Assembly: GCA_027487435.1 (NCBI GenBank)
Contig: JAIYDP010000008.1
Span: forward strand, 1-42,058
From: Verrucomicrobiaceae bacterium
GTDB taxonomy: Bacteria > Verrucomicrobiota > Verrucomicrobiia > Verrucomicrobiales > Akkermansiaceae
Length of the DNA: 42,058 nucleotides
Direction: 5' to 3'
The position numbers and the translations under genes were made by a program. This document shows positions 1-10,931 of the stretch, one piece after another (the stretch's first letter is position 1; every line of letters starts with the position of its first letter). The notes under the pieces were generated by a model. That model was not told where the DNA came from. It was given only the letters and a program-made list of their open reading frames with translations, and ran no database searches.

Positions 1-2239
1 AGGAGGAGGGGGGGGGGGGGCCTTACGATGAGGCTGGGTCGCCGAACGTGGGGCCGATGACTGTTCGAATGCAATGGGAGTCAGAAGTCTGTAGCGCGAC
101 GGTTGAGGTGACGGATGAGGAGATTGAGTCAACATCAATCATTTTGATCTTCCACTCGTTGTTTCCACAAAGCGCAATGGGGCGCGACACTTCAAATCGC
201 GGTAATGGCGCCATCACTTCTGAGGGAACGACGCAGAGGGACACCGGCTGGGCCGTTTGCTCGACCATGACCGCCCACTGCTCGAAGTCAGGGGCGAGGG
301 GGGTTGGACAAAACGACCTTGACTACAACGCCCGTTTCGACAAACGAATTGACAACGTCAAACTCTACGAGCATCCTGTCGGCGCCGAGACTGAACAAGC
401 GCATGGGCTCATCGACGGCGCGGAAGAACTGCACGCCGACGACGGCCTTTCGATGGCAGCGGTACCTCCCGATGTAGCGCCAATCGACGTCTTTTTTGAA
501 TTCGTTGACATGGCGCTCCCTTCGAAACAGTCCAACGCAGCCATTCCCATCGGCGGTTGCAAAATGACCATCGTCTGGGGCGCACGCGATGAGGGTGATG
601 GGGGCCGACGCAACGCCGAACGTTTGGACGTCCTGAGCGCGTCAGGACACAATTCGCGCCGCGGGGGACCTCAAGCGTCTCAGCGTTGAGCATTTTGATG
701 GTGCCATTGTCAAACCCGACGATAAGGAAGCTGCCCGACGCGTTGAAAGACAAAGACGTCGGGACACCTTTTTGAAACGAGCGCGACGTCCCGAAAAGCT
801 TGGCTCCGTAGTCGATCAGCGACACGATTCCTGAACAGATGAGCCAGTTGCAGAGGGGGGGGGGGAGGACCTGAGGAGTAGATGACCGCAACGAAGGGAG
901 ACGCGGGATGGGCGGCGATCTTTTGAATGGCCGCTGCACAGCCCGTGACAATGAGGTCCCCACGGCGTTCCTGCGGGTGAGAGAAATCAAGCGCGCGCAA
1001 GACCTCTTTGACGCCGCGCTGAAAAATGCCCGCGTTCACAAAGAGGACGCTTGCGGAGGTTGAAGCGACAATAAAGTTGGGGATGACCGGCTCCTCGTCG
1101 GAGTCTATTTTCGTCAGCGGCGACAAGTTAGGGTTCGACGCAGTTTCTCCGCGGGGTTGACGTTGAAGAAGCTTATGGACGCAATTGGCCCCGCGCCGAG
1201 GTCTTCGTACCACGCCAGCAGGCGGCCCTAACGAGTCAGTCCGCGCCGGTGGAAGAGAATGAACTTTAAAATCGTAAAAGCGAACCGCGCCGTTAGAATC
1301 GCCCGTGACGATAAACGACGAATAGACATGAAGGACATCAATGCGACTGTTGTGGAGCCTACGACATCAACGCGCAGCAACGCCAACGCCAAACCGAATG
1401 ATTTTGACGGCGCGCTTGTCGGTTGGCGAGGTGTTGGCGTCAGCCAGCGCCGGAGTGTCCCAAAAAATCATATCGCCATCTTTCGTCGCGCTGATGGCCA
1501 TCGTGCCCGTGAGGTAGGAGGAGACGGTGAAGTCTCCGACGCTCTGCTGCAGCTCCCTAAAAGGGGTCAGTGTGCGAAGGGTTCGCATGGCACTTTGTCG
1601 ACACGGGGGGGGAGTAGAATTTAAGCCTCTGCCCATCCATGCGCCAGAAAATGACCCTCTGGGGGCCGTTTGAAACAAACTGCGTGGGGTCTTCGAGGCT
1701 GAACCGGACGAACGCCTGGACGTCACTGGAGGGTACTTTTTCGGTCGCAACAGGGACATCACTGTCAGAGCCCCATTCCCAGACTTGGACCTGCTGCGGC
1801 TGCGCTGTGGGGTCATGGGGGAAGTGAGGGGGGGGCTCACCTGCCGTCAGCAAGACAACGAACTTGCCATCTGAAGAAATGTCGACACTGCAAATGCCTC
1901 CCTTCTCTGCCGAGAAGATGTTCCTCATCGGCGCCCCAGTAGTGGAGTCCCAAATCACGAGCATGCTGTCGGAAGCTCTATCGGCGGTGACAATCCAGCG
2001 CCTGTCAGCGGATACCGCGCAACAGGAAATGCAAGAGGTCTGAGAGGTTAAAGTAGAATGGTAAAATATACATGGCCCAGAAGGAAACTTTGATGATGAG
2101 CGTCAAGGTCGTACAAGACACCAACGTGTCCAGAAATGTAGAAAATGGACTTCTTCTCGTCGACAGACAAGTCCCATACTGCACTTGTGATGTCCTTTGA
2201 GAATCCAAACGTCCATCGTAAATTCTTCGACGTAAGCAT
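1..2239 (-). CDS. CFAP251: CFAP251/WDR66-like radial-spoke WD40 protein (3' end beyond window)
   Basis: In characterised flagellates CFAP251 is a WD-repeat protein of the calmodulin- and spoke-associated complex at the base of radial spoke 3. Reading starts at ATG 2239. Ten short introns were removed: 2040-2071, 1805-1840, 1557-1593, 1359-1394, 1228-1264, 1105-1139, 971-1003 (least sure), 831-870, 633-669 and 281-317. An eleventh has its donor at 26 and runs off the left edge. The joined frame is open for 617 codons. Family landmarks appear in order: FYISGHVGVLYD, DRRWIVTADRASDSMLVIWD, VSNGPQRVIFWRMD, ATKDGDMIFWDTP, FIVTGDSNGAVRFYDFK, LLAWYEDLGAGPI, DDGHFATADGNGCVGLFRRE, GNNEWKIKMID and VIGPTFGDP. 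It lacks the long acidic N-terminus of animal WDR66 and begins directly at the first WD blade. The C-terminus is missing. The family is clear; the exact start is less so. Confidence 0.9.
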
Positions 2240-2342
2240 TTACGCTGAAGGTGCAAACAAGGGCTGATCGTTGCATGCAAACTGTTTGTGCTCAAATTTA
2301 TTCGAAAATAGTCATTATCCAACGGAAGGGAGCAGAGTTGAG

Positions 2343-3217
2343 TTAAGCATCTTCTGCATCGCCGTCGTCTTCGTCGCCTTCATCGTCATCCTCCTCCTCG
2401 CCTCCTTCGTCATTTTCTTCGTCGTCGTCGTCCCCCTGATTCGTTATCCGATTCCCGAATGGGAGAAATACAAGGAAGAGATCTTTCGAATTCGCGAAGA
2501 TGTCATCCTTTATTGCTTCAATCAAGTCCAAGCCCACATCAGTCGATGTTAGCGTCCCGAACAAACCGCTCGGCTGCTGCTTCCCCTTTTCAATAAGATA
2601 TCCCAACTACCGAGTCATTACGCTTTTCTTCCACTGAATCGGATCCACTTTGATCGCGACTGAATTGTCGTCGGAAATGTCAATTGTGCTTGTTATCTTC
2701 GAGTTCGAGAAATGCGGGTTCGCTCTGAACGACTTGACAAGTCAAAAAGAGACGGCCGAAGACGTCGGAGGACTTACATATGTAATAACGATCCCATTTT
2801 TCGACGTAGGCATGAGATCACATTCGATGTTGGTCAGCGACCCAAAATATTCGTCATCGTCGTCTGCCCAACACACTGCTGTTTCACCACATTTCTTGAG
2901 CTACATTCGGTCAGAGAACGTAGCTCTACACACCCACGCAAGTAATCCAAAAGTTGGGAATCTTGGAGAGAGCTGCGTTGCGCTTGACGATGAACGGGCG
3001 CTTCTTTTTGAAATACTCGTTCGAAATGTCATTAACCTGGCGAGTCAGGGATTGTAAACGAAGAAAAACTTTTGACGACAACTCTTCCTCCAGTTCAGAC
3101 AGTTTCTCTTCCATGGGTTCGATCGAATCAAGAATGGCCTCGAGATCAACTTCCTTGTCTGTTACAAAGTTGCACGGCCATGTCAACCAAAACAGCCTCA
3201 CCGGTCTCTCCTTTCAT
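2343..3217 (-). CDS. SET: SET/TAF-I (NAP-family) histone chaperone
   Basis: NAP-family proteins bind histones H2A/H2B or H3/H4 and assist nucleosome assembly. Five introns (3154-3193, 2901-2937, 2733-2777, 2586-2621, 2436-2471; 36-45 nt) leave six exons totalling 681 nt, or 226 aa. The order is: an N-terminal coiled coil rich in EE/LEE (residues about 9-45), the NAP/SET helix-to-earmuff junction KKKRPFIVKRNAALSKIPNF followed by WIT, a beta region with NPHFSNSKITSTIDISDD and IQWKKS, the segment LDLIEAIKDDIFANSKDLF, and an unbroken acidic tail of about 30 residues. The lack of an extended C-terminal region, and PNFW, favour SET/TAF-I/Vps75 over NAP1. ATG 3217 gives a 24-nt first exon; this start is the least certain part. 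The gene diverges from the TTLL gene 109 bp away. Confidence 0.85.
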
Positions 3218-3326
3218 ACGCTTCGCAGGTGGGCCAGTTTCCCTGCTCGCTAAGATTCAGTATTGCCAACACGAACTTCATCTGCGTGTGTCGAAAAGTA
3301 GGAATTAGTCTTTAATTTAATGTTAT
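3218..3326. promoter_or_regulatory. 109-bp divergent intergenic region between SET and TTLL
   Basis: This is all the DNA between two divergent start codons, so it should hold both 5' UTRs and the promoter(s). The half nearest the TTLL start is AT-rich (about 3306-3326, with alternating TTTAATTTAATG). I cannot identify a TATA box or a named factor site. The role is inferred from position only. Confidence 0.45.
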
Positions 3327-6300
3327 ATGACAACCGATCCAGGTTTGAATGACAGTGCACGGTTTCCTTGGGCTTTTCGGCCACGGCGCGACCTCACTGT
3401 AGATTCTGATGATGTCATCATTGCAGATGATGACGATGTCGGCGCAGTTGATGACATTATTGCCCCTTTGCGGACGAATTTGGTCACAAGCGGAAAATTG
3501 CGTCCTGTCTCCGCAAGAATACAACGTGACCAGACTTCTTTGAAAAATCATGTCAAGCCAAGACCATCTTCTGCAGTAGGCCGGGTAGAGATGATCAAGG
3601 CAACGAGGCAAAGACAAGATGAGGACCGCGCGGACGTTGCGTTCTTCGCAGATAGGAAACGAGCCCCTTCCCAAGTACAGGCTCATTGCTTCATGAAAAT
3701 TTACATCACCCATTGATTCTTTCGCTTCTAACCTCCTAGAAACTTTTCGTTATATCTGGAAACTTCCCTTGTCTAGAGAAGTCCCTCGTCACTCGCGGCT
3801 GGCAGAAGAATCCGCTTGGGTCCTCCTCCCTCTTCGACTTCAAATGGTCCTTTGACGTTAAGGACATCCCGTTCGATCGGCTAGAGCCTCATCAGATCGT
3901 CAACCATTTCCGGAACAACGAAGAAATCACAACCAAGGCGTCCCTCTCAAGAAATCTTCGCTCCTTGCGATGGCAGCGCGATGTTGATTGCAACGCTTTC
4001 TTTCCTCGCGCTTACGATGCGTCAGACCCAAGCGAGTTCGCCGACTTCCTTGTTGACTTTAAGGATTCAATGTATGAAGCCATTGCGAAACAATTTGTCT
4101 TCCGCCACGTGTTCGGGACTTGTCACGTGTTTCAAAAGGCCAACTCCCTTGCACTTCACGCCCTCGTTGCGGCCATGCGTTCGGCCGCAGTGCCTGACAG
4201 CGACTTCATCTCAGAAGAGACGTCCCTCTCCTCGCTCATGGCTGAGCTCGCCCCCCTCTCCTCCCTCCTCTCCTCCCTCCGCAACGACTGCGGCGACTCG
4301 GCAGGGCGAACAAACCTTCGAGCCCTCCCGTCCCTCAGCCTGTCCATGTGTGCCTCCTGCCTCCAGCCGTTTCGCACCTACGACGCTGTGCTTCGAGCGG
4401 CTCTTCTGCGGCGGCTGTCGACGTCGCAGTACTCGCTCAACGGCTGCACCAACACGTGGATCATGAAGCCAACCGGGTCGTCTAAAGGAATCGGCGTTAA
4501 ATGCTTTCAAAATCTTAACGTCTTGGCGAATGCGGCCGAGAAAGGGAAGGTGCTGCAGAAGTACGTAGAGTCTCCCCTCCTCATCGACGGGAAGAAGTTC
4601 GACCTACGCCTTTGGGTTCTTGTCACGTCGTGGCGCCCTCTACGAGCATTTTTGTACGACAAAGGGCTTGCGCGGTTTTGCCCGTCTGCTTTTTCTCTCT
4701 CTCAGGTAGATGATGTTCATCGACACGTCAGTAACTTCGCCATCAATCGAAATGTCGAAGGTGCAGAGGACATCATGTGGCCGTTGGACGCTCTAATTGC
4801 CCGACTGTCTCTTCAGGAGGGTTTCGCCGCTCGCTGGAGCTCGTCCATCCTCCCAGCCATTGATGCCCTCATCAGCAGCACTTTGATGGCAGTCACGGAG
4901 AAAATTGAGCCACGAAGGGGTACGTTTGAGCTGTACGGGTTTGACGTCCTCCTCGACTCGAGTTTTACGCCGTGGCTAATTGAAGTCAACCTCTCGCCAG
5001 ACCTGCGCATCACCACGGCGGTGAAAGAGACAGTTGTGCCCCAGCTTGTAGACGACGTCGTCGCGGCGGTCGTTGACAATCCGCTGGACCATCCATGGGC
5101 TGTTGGCGACAGGCTCTGTGCGTGGCGTTGCATCGTCGTTGACGTCGACGATGACGCTGTGCCCACGCGCCCCACTCTCGGCTTCAACCTCGTCTGCGAA
5201 GGGCGACGCTGGACGCGTCAAGCGCGTCTCTTTGAAGTTGCTGCAGAGGCCTTCAGAGACAACAGCGCCGCCATGTCTCTGCAGGCGCTCGTTCGGAGAG
5301 TCCTCGCCCATGCGCTCGCCGAGCGTCGCCGTCTTGCCCTTCATGTCGTCGGGGCTGCATTTCTGCGTATTGGCTTGCGGCTCCGGCGCCGCGCTGGCCG
5401 TTATTTGTCCTCTTGGACCCTGGCCTCACGATGGAGACGTCACTTTCATCTTCGCTTCGCTTCGTTGATGCTTAGCACCTGCGTTCTTCGAATCACTCGC
5501 AATGGGCGCCGAATTCTAGAGCAAGCTGGCACTCGGTTGCAATCAGCATTTCGGCGAAGGGTCGCCCATAAATCTCACATCAGCAGCCTACGCGCAAGCG
5601 CCTCAATCGTCGCCGTCGCCGCTGCGTATTTCCTCCGCCGTGCCTATGGGCGTGCAGTTTTGGAATATTTTCGCGCACCCTACTTGCCTTTCCGATTTTA
5701 TTTTGCGCTCCGCAGGGCTGAGATGGTCCTCCGCGGCCCCATGGCAGCATTTCCGACGCTCCTTCATAGGCGGAGGGCCATTGTGGAGGCTAACAAAGTG
5801 GTTGCCTCCATGAATTTAAGGAAGGCTTGCCTTCGATCAGTTGTTCAACGGAAGTACTTCCGACTGGTTAGCAGCACGGCCGTCTGCGCAATATTGTGCA
5901 CCCTGTCGGCACGCAGAGTGTGGGGCCATCACTTCGCAGCCGCGCAAGACTTGCGCCGGGTCCTTGTGGCCCTGCTGGTGCGCGCTCGCATGCATCGCAT
6001 CCTATCGTCGACGTCGTTTCTGCTCGATCGCGTCGCCTCCCATCAAGCTCATCAGAACTTGCGCCAGCAAATCGCCGCGTGTGCTCGGCTCAGCGTCTGT
6101 GCAGTCGCTCGACGCCCCCGAGACAACTTCATACGTGTCCTCTCTGCGGTCCGTTTGGCTGCATTCTTCGGCCGCACGGCATCGAAAAATCAGTATCTAC
6201 GGCGATGGGGTGCGTCGAAGCTCCTTCGAGTGGCGCGTTGCCGCCGCACGCGCAGGCGCTACTGCCGCCTTGTTGTCATCATTGGCGCGATACCTCGCCT

Positions 6301-6808
6301 GGCCAAGGTTGCGCTTTCAAAATTCAAATATGATGCTGTTCGGCGCGCAGCAAACGCTTTGAACGCGGTCTTGCGTCGGAAACGAATCCAAGCTGCCTTC
6401 TCTCGAGTTGCTCGAGCAGGACGGCTCTTGACACTCAAAGCGTGGGTGCTGACACGGGCATCGCCGGCTGTGCTGAAGATTCAATGCGCTTGGAGAGTGA
6501 AGCTGGCCTTCAGACAAGTTCAAGAGATTCAGCGCACTCTTCAAGCCATGCGGAGAAGGGCCATCGCGCGGCTGGCTCAAGTTGAGGCCGTCAGGGTTGT
6601 CACACGGCGAAATTACTCAGGCCTGAGCCGCTTTGAAAAGCCTGCATGGGACGTCACAACGACGGCTCATGACGTTGGAGTAGGCGGCGGGACCATTTAT
6701 GAACAAGTTCGCGAGAAATTGGCAAAAAAGACGGGGAGGAAGATGTCCAAAGACGAGGTGCGTCAGCTGGTGCTTGTTTCGCTGTACGGTGGCGCAGCCA
6801 AGAAGTGA
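3327..6808 (+). CDS. Tubulin tyrosine ligase-like protein with long IQ-type helical tail
   Basis: TTLL enzymes are ATP-grasp ligases that add glutamate, glycine or tyrosine to tubulin tails. One intron (3675-3739, 65 nt, ending CTAACCTCCTAG) joins a 116-codon exon to a 3069-nt exon, giving 1138 aa. The join restores the TTL start: KLFVISGNFPCLEKSLVTRG. Then come FDFKWSFDVKDIPF, QIVNHFRNNEEITTKASLSR, the ATP-grasp loop KPTGSSKGIGV (Lys about 359), FDLRLWVLVTSWRPLRAFLY and the metal-binding WLIEVNLSP (Glu about 531, Asn about 533). The usual HLTNYSVNK reads HVSNFAINR. Residues about 620-1080 are an Arg/Leu-rich helical array with IQ-like units such as LQSAFRRRVAHK and IQCAWRVKLAFRQVQE, so calmodulin or centrin light chains may bind. 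The N-lobe resembles glycylases (TTLL3/8/10) slightly more than glutamylases; the substrate class is unresolved. The N-terminal 116 aa are acidic and low-complexity. Confidence 0.9.
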
Positions 6809-7383
6809 CAGTCTGCTCCCTTCATTTTGGGGTGGTGCCTTTGTAACATTGTAGTATCTGTAGTGAACTATTCTAAGTTTTTTACCAGCGATGCGCCGTC
6901 GTCTTTTTCATACGCTCCATTGGCAGCAAAGGGCAGAGCAAGGATTAAAACAACAAGGGCGGAAAAGAAGGAAAAAAGGCGTGGCCGCTGCGTGCGAGGT
7001 GTGCGAGCCCACGTTAGTGGGAGGGCAACGACTCGTTGATACGCTGCAACTAATACGCATATTTGCATATGATGAACGGCATTGGTCAGTCAAATCTCCA
7101 CCATCAGACGCGTGTTTGTGGTGCAAAACGAACTAACGTAGAGTCCGCACCCAACTCCGCAACAGTATCGAAAACGCCCTTCCTGCCATAGGCATGGGCC
7201 CGTCCGTCAGAAGATGCGTCGCACACGGCGTGGACTCAGCCCAGAAGTAACTCCGCTGAGATGATCGCCCCAAAAGGGCTGAAAACATCTCAGAGACCGA
7301 AATGGACGATCGTACACCGCAAGTGTTTGACGTGAAGAGCCGTGGCGAATCACATAGTCCATCTGGATTCTCGAAGCAAGAAA
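6809..7383. other. Intergenic, possibly with 5' exons of the next gene
   Basis: This 575-bp stretch follows the TTLL stop. An ORF at 6891-7136 (+) is basic (GRKRRKKG) but has no family signal. From ATG 7194, an open frame with one 30-nt intron (7247-7276) reads an acidic segment containing ENISETEMDDRTPQVFDV. It could be the 5' end of the gene at 7384 through a second intron, but that second splice lacks a good branch motif. I see nothing else supportable. Confidence 0.3.
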
Positions 7384-8412
7384 ATGGCCTCTCTGAGCGA
7401 AGCTGCGGAGCGACTTGAGAATTTAAAGACCACTGTTTCTGCTCTGCGTGGCGTGCGTGGTTTCCTCGTGCATTGCAACGACGACAAGGCTGAAATGGCC
7501 GCGTTTCGAATTGAGACGAAAGGAGACGAGCACACCCTCAAAGCAATCCCATTTTACCGAGATCAATTTTGGACTTCGCCGTCTGCAGTCGGTCGCGCAA
7601 TGAAAGGGATTTTGGATCAAGCGGAGGGCGTCAACGGGTACCGTGATCTTTCGTACCACTGTCGAGCGGACAGAGACGTTTCGAAATTGCGAAAGCTCGG
7701 CGAAATGCTGACTCCTGAGGTGAGAAGCGGCAAGGCAGCGCTCGATGTCAATCTCCTGCCAGATCCTGTCCCGGCACAGACTCTTCAAACATTTCCTCCG
7801 GAACTGGACGCATGCGTCGTCTTGTCCTCGAGCCTAAATCCAAAGAAACGCAAGCGCAGCTCCAGGCCCAATAATCAAGCTGACCGCGCGCCCTGTCCCC
7901 GCAACAACCTCACAGAGAATGGCGGCCCACGTCCACCTGGTAGCGGCGTTGAGGCTGTCGTGGAGCAGGAACTGTCGGAGGACGAGCGGTGCGCGCGCGA
8001 CAACCTCGTCAGCCTCATTAACAGCGGCAAGGCGCAGGAGAACGGGACTCGACGTCGGTCCCACGACGACGGTCCACGGCTTGCGCAGATCTACTTTCAG
8101 CGCTTGATGGATGAGACGAGCACTCACCCCTCTTCAGTGAGACACGGGGCGCTGCAGCATTTGCTCCATATGACCTTCAATACGCTACAGGAGATGCAAT
8201 CCTCCATGAGCATTCCAAGGCTGGAAGCGCTCCTCCCGCGCCCGTTTCCTCTCTACCCCAACCATCACTTTTTCTCAACGAGCGTCACCACCAACCGTTT
8301 CGCGTCGGCGTCTGTCAAGTCCTTCGACGGCGTCTCCTTTGGGAGCCCTCTATTGCCCCCCATCATCTTCGCGCCACAGCCGATGAGACCGCCGGTGGGA
8401 ATGCAGCACTGA
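7384..8412 (+). CDS. Orphan protein, probably nuclear (unrecognised)
   Basis: I do not recognise a family. The frame is open from just after a stop at 7333-7335. The first ATG in frame is 7384, giving 342 aa; the frame also reads back to a GTG at 7342. Residues 1-70 are predicted helical (SLSEAAERLENLKTTVSALR). Around residue 155 there is a basic cluster, NPKKRKRSSRP, that looks like a nuclear localisation signal. It is followed by a polar, proline-rich linker, a helical stretch and a Pro/Phe-rich C-terminus (LLPRPFPLYPNHHFF). Upstream coding exons from ATG 7194 are possible. Its frame is unbroken, unlike its intron-dense neighbours. That it is coding is likely from ORF length and composition; function is unknown. 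Confidence 0.6.
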   Translation: MASLSEAAERLENLKTTVSALRGVRGFLVHCNDDKAEMAAFRIETKGDEHTLKAIPFYRDQFWTSPSAVGRAMKGILDQAEGVNGYRDLSYHCRADRDVSKLRKLGEMLTPEVRSGKAALDVNLLPDPVPAQTLQTFPPELDACVVLSSSLNPKKRKRSSRPNNQADRAPCPRNNLTENGGPRPPGSGVEAVVEQELSEDERCARDNLVSLINSGKAQENGTRRRSHDDGPRLAQIYFQRLMDETSTHPSSVRHGALQHLLHMTFNTLQEMQSSMSIPRLEALLPRPFPLYPNHHFFSTSVTTNRFASASVKSFDGVSFGSPLLPPIIFAPQPMRPPVGMQH

Positions 8413-9165
8413 CGCCGTCGGCTCGGTCCTGTAACTTTCTGTACATAGCGCAGAGAACGGAAATGCTTCATTTGTATGTTAGCCTCTCAGACAAGTGAGG
8501 AAGGAACAGAAAATCCCATTGCTTGCTGTTTCGAGCTTGTCGAAGTAAACGAGACCATGTTCATTGTGATTTTTTGTTTTTTTAAACAAAATGATGTAAC
8601 TGCCTTGCGACCGAAGCGGCATCTGAAAGACATCGAGTGAGTCTCTGAGAAACGTTTCCGGCGAATTGCAAATCTTCAGGCGGGGATGCCGTCAAGGCTG
8701 CGCCATGACGAAACGTTGCAAGACAGCACACGGCTCCACGCGCGACCCTGTCAACAATTTTGACATCACGGCCTTAGACCATATGTCCGTGTCGCGCAGT
8801 ATGGTCAAAAGAACCGCAAGGGTGGGAGATGCTCAATAGGCCATCACCTGTCGTCTGTTCGCAATATGTAAGTGTCAAGTCTTGGACGTCATGACAGGAG
8901 TCAAAAAGTTCACTCGCGGCCCCACAAACGGAGCGGATCGAATCAGCTCTACACAGCGGCCGCGTCAATCGACCAAAGCCTTCACAAACAGCGCAATGAT
9001 GGACGTCAACTTCTCAGCCCGGGTTTCCAAACGTCGTCGCCAACGACCCCTCGGACTCTCTCGCCCCACGGGCCGCAGCGGCTCCTGGGCCCCTCACAAC
9101 GGACGCTCCACCGCCCTGCGCCCTCTCAATTGTGCGGAGCCTCCTCAGCGCATTTGTAACAGCGG
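8413..9165. other. Intergenic between two convergent genes
   Basis: This 753-bp stretch lies between the stops of the orphan gene (+) and the TTLL6-like gene (-). Short ORFs on both strands show no family motif. An AT-rich patch at about 8566-8592 with a T-run and AAACAAAA could belong to 3' end formation. I see no RNA gene or repeat. Confidence 0.4.
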
Positions 9166-10904
9166 CTATTCGCACATCTGCAGATGGTGCAGGGCTGTCG
9201 TTGTAAAAATAAAAAGCAAACGGACAAACGGAGGCTGCGACAATCGCTGCGACAAGAACCCGGACGGCAGAACGGCGCGACCAACAGCCGCCGAGGCTGC
9301 GGCGGCGTAGGACTGGCGCTCGGCTGTCGCATAGACGTCTTTGTCCTCCTTCGGCGGGTAAATCAAAGTAAGCGACGTCTGCGGGGGGGGTAAACAAGGG
9401 GGAGGCGGGCCAGAGAGCACCAAATTGGCTTCCTCATGCGCGACGCGCATCGCCACGAGCTCTTCGCGGGCGAAATCCTTCTTCGTCAAAACAACCTCAA
9501 ACGAAGGGACATAGTCGCCCCCTGCGCGAAGCGCCTTCAACCTGTTCCGCTCTGGGGCGGTCGTTTCAACCATTTTGAACACCTGCGTCAGCAAGGAGAG
9601 CTTCACCTCTTGATCAAGGGGCGAGTTCGTGTCGAAGGAGGGCATTTCGTTGACCTGGCGCCCTCAGCAACCCCCCCTCACCCCGCGCGCCTCAATCAAA
9701 TTCGGCTTGCCCTTGTGGTCGAGCATCACGTCAAGGCCCATCACATCAAAACAGCTGAAGCCAACGCTGTCCTTTGCGTCCGGCAGACAAGCCTCATCTC
9801 GTGAGCAAATCCCCACCACCCCTTACGCGGTACGTCTGGCGCAACGTCGGCAACGCGGAAATAATCGTCAGCCGCACAAGCCGCTTAATATCACCCCAAA
9901 TTGCCTCTTCATCAAAGCCGTTCTCACGCAGCCACAGCCGCACGAAGGAGAGCGGCCGCTTGCTCGCGGTGTCGCTTCTGCCGTCGTTTTCGACAAAGTC
10001 TTCGTTCTTTTTGTTCACGGAATAGTTCGTCAGGTGCATGAATTGCCTGCTCTGAAGGCTTGAGACAAGCGAAGCTGACGGTGCGCAGCACCAGCGTCGC
10101 GTCGGTTAGCTTTTGAAACGGCTCTGTCGCAAAGCGCGCAAGGCCTTCTTCGTTGAGGTACACGCGCAGGGGGTCGAGGGACGTGACGACGACGTAGATG
10201 CGGAGATCAAACTTATAGCCGTCGATAAGCATCGGCTGGGCACCATCAGAACGAAGGGCCGCGTGAGGGGGACTTTGTTTATGTACCGCTGCGCAACGTA
10301 CTTTGCTCCGCTCTCAATCCCATCGCCCGTGCGGGTGAGGAAAATTCCACGGCCACAGCACCCCCCGTCGGGCTTGACGATGAAGGTGCGAACCTTGAGA
10401 ATTGAACACACAATCGACAAAAGACAAGACCTTGCGCTTGCCTTGAACGACTCGATGAAGCTGGCCTTCAAACGCGGCGCGACTGAGGGGTGAGGAGGAC
10501 ACGGGAGAGGCGTGCTCCTGAGGCAAGATGTACGACTCTGGGAAGAAGTTGTAAGCCTCTGGCATTGCCGCTTTCATGCGGTTCAAATTCTTGGCAAGCT
10601 TGCATTTGTGCGCCAATTCCGACATTTGAGGGAAGTGGTTGATTTTCTGCGCCATTATGGTTGCAATGCACGGTCACCTGCATCCTCTTCATCCTGAATA
10701 TGCGCTCTTCTGAAACCGAATAATCCATCCAGAAAACATCCCATTTCTCGGAATCATCCGTTTCCTTCCACCCGACCTCTTCAGCTGCTTCCCTCACTGC
10801 GGATTAGCCCTCATCACGCCTACAATCATAGGCTGCTTACCAACGTCGTACAGGGCCATCGAAAGGTTTACACGACATCGCCGTTTCTTTTTTCTCCTGT
10901 CCAT
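9166..10904 (-). CDS. TTLL6/13-like tubulin polyglutamylase
   Basis: Members of this clade elongate glutamate chains on tubulin of cilia and basal bodies. Eight exons (introns 10797-10840, 10647-10677, 10394-10430, 10236-10273, 10052-10091, 9793-9826 and 9655-9690) sum to 1479 nt, or 492 aa. The joined protein runs through the family almost motif by motif: [134 protein letters not shown] and EVNEMPSF. The ATP-grasp lysines and metal ligands are present; the usual PWLLEVN tryptophan is Asn (PNLIEVN). The start is the first ATG before the RRKKK block. The last intron has a GC donor. The C-terminal 40 residues are unconfirmed. TTLL6/13 is the best match; TTLL7 or TTLL4 cannot be excluded without a tree. 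Confidence 0.92.
9655..9690 (-). other. 36-nt GC-AG intron in the TTLL6-like gene
   Basis: Read on the minus strand, the intron begins GCGCGC and ends CTGAGGGCGCCAG. Removing exactly 36 nt joins LIE to VNEMPSF and restores the conserved metal-binding (L/I)EVN of TTL ligases in frame. The nearest GT alternative (27 nt) would leave three extra residues inside that motif. It fits the local length class and branch-like CTGAG placement. Confidence 0.75.
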
Positions 10905-10931
10905 TCTCAATTTTCTTAAAAGTTGTTCGTT
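10905..10931. promoter_or_regulatory. 27-bp gap between divergent start codons
   Basis: Only 27 bp separate the proposed ATG of the TTLL6-like gene (10904, -) from the ATG of the 147-aa orphan (10932, +). If both starts are right, the two transcripts must have extremely short leaders or start inside each other's genes. The gap is AT-rich; no named promoter element is visible. Confidence 0.4.

Noticed and set aside
48..689. 213-aa plus-strand ORF with no interruption
   Set aside because: It is the antisense of CFAP251 exons that match the family motif by motif on the minus strand; its translation shows no motif.
409..1213. Sequencing or homopolymer errors breaking CFAP251
   Set aside because: The breaks coincide with GT...YTNAY-N-AG segments of 33-40 nt, and removal restores WDR66 motifs and a single open frame of 617 codons.
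2343..2435. Plus-strand hydrophobic ORF predicted as a membrane segment (2271-2552)
   Set aside because: It is the antisense of the acidic Asp/Glu tail of SET; GAC/GAA repeats read backwards give Val/Phe/Leu codons.
4156..5344. Minus-strand ORFs within the TTLL gene
   Set aside because: They are shadows of a conserved plus-strand coding region and have no recognisable domain.
7323..7337. A 15-nt intron upstream of the orphan gene (GTGTTTGACGTGAAG)
   Set aside because: It would be half the length of any other intron here. The match to TTTGAC...AAG is short enough to be chance.
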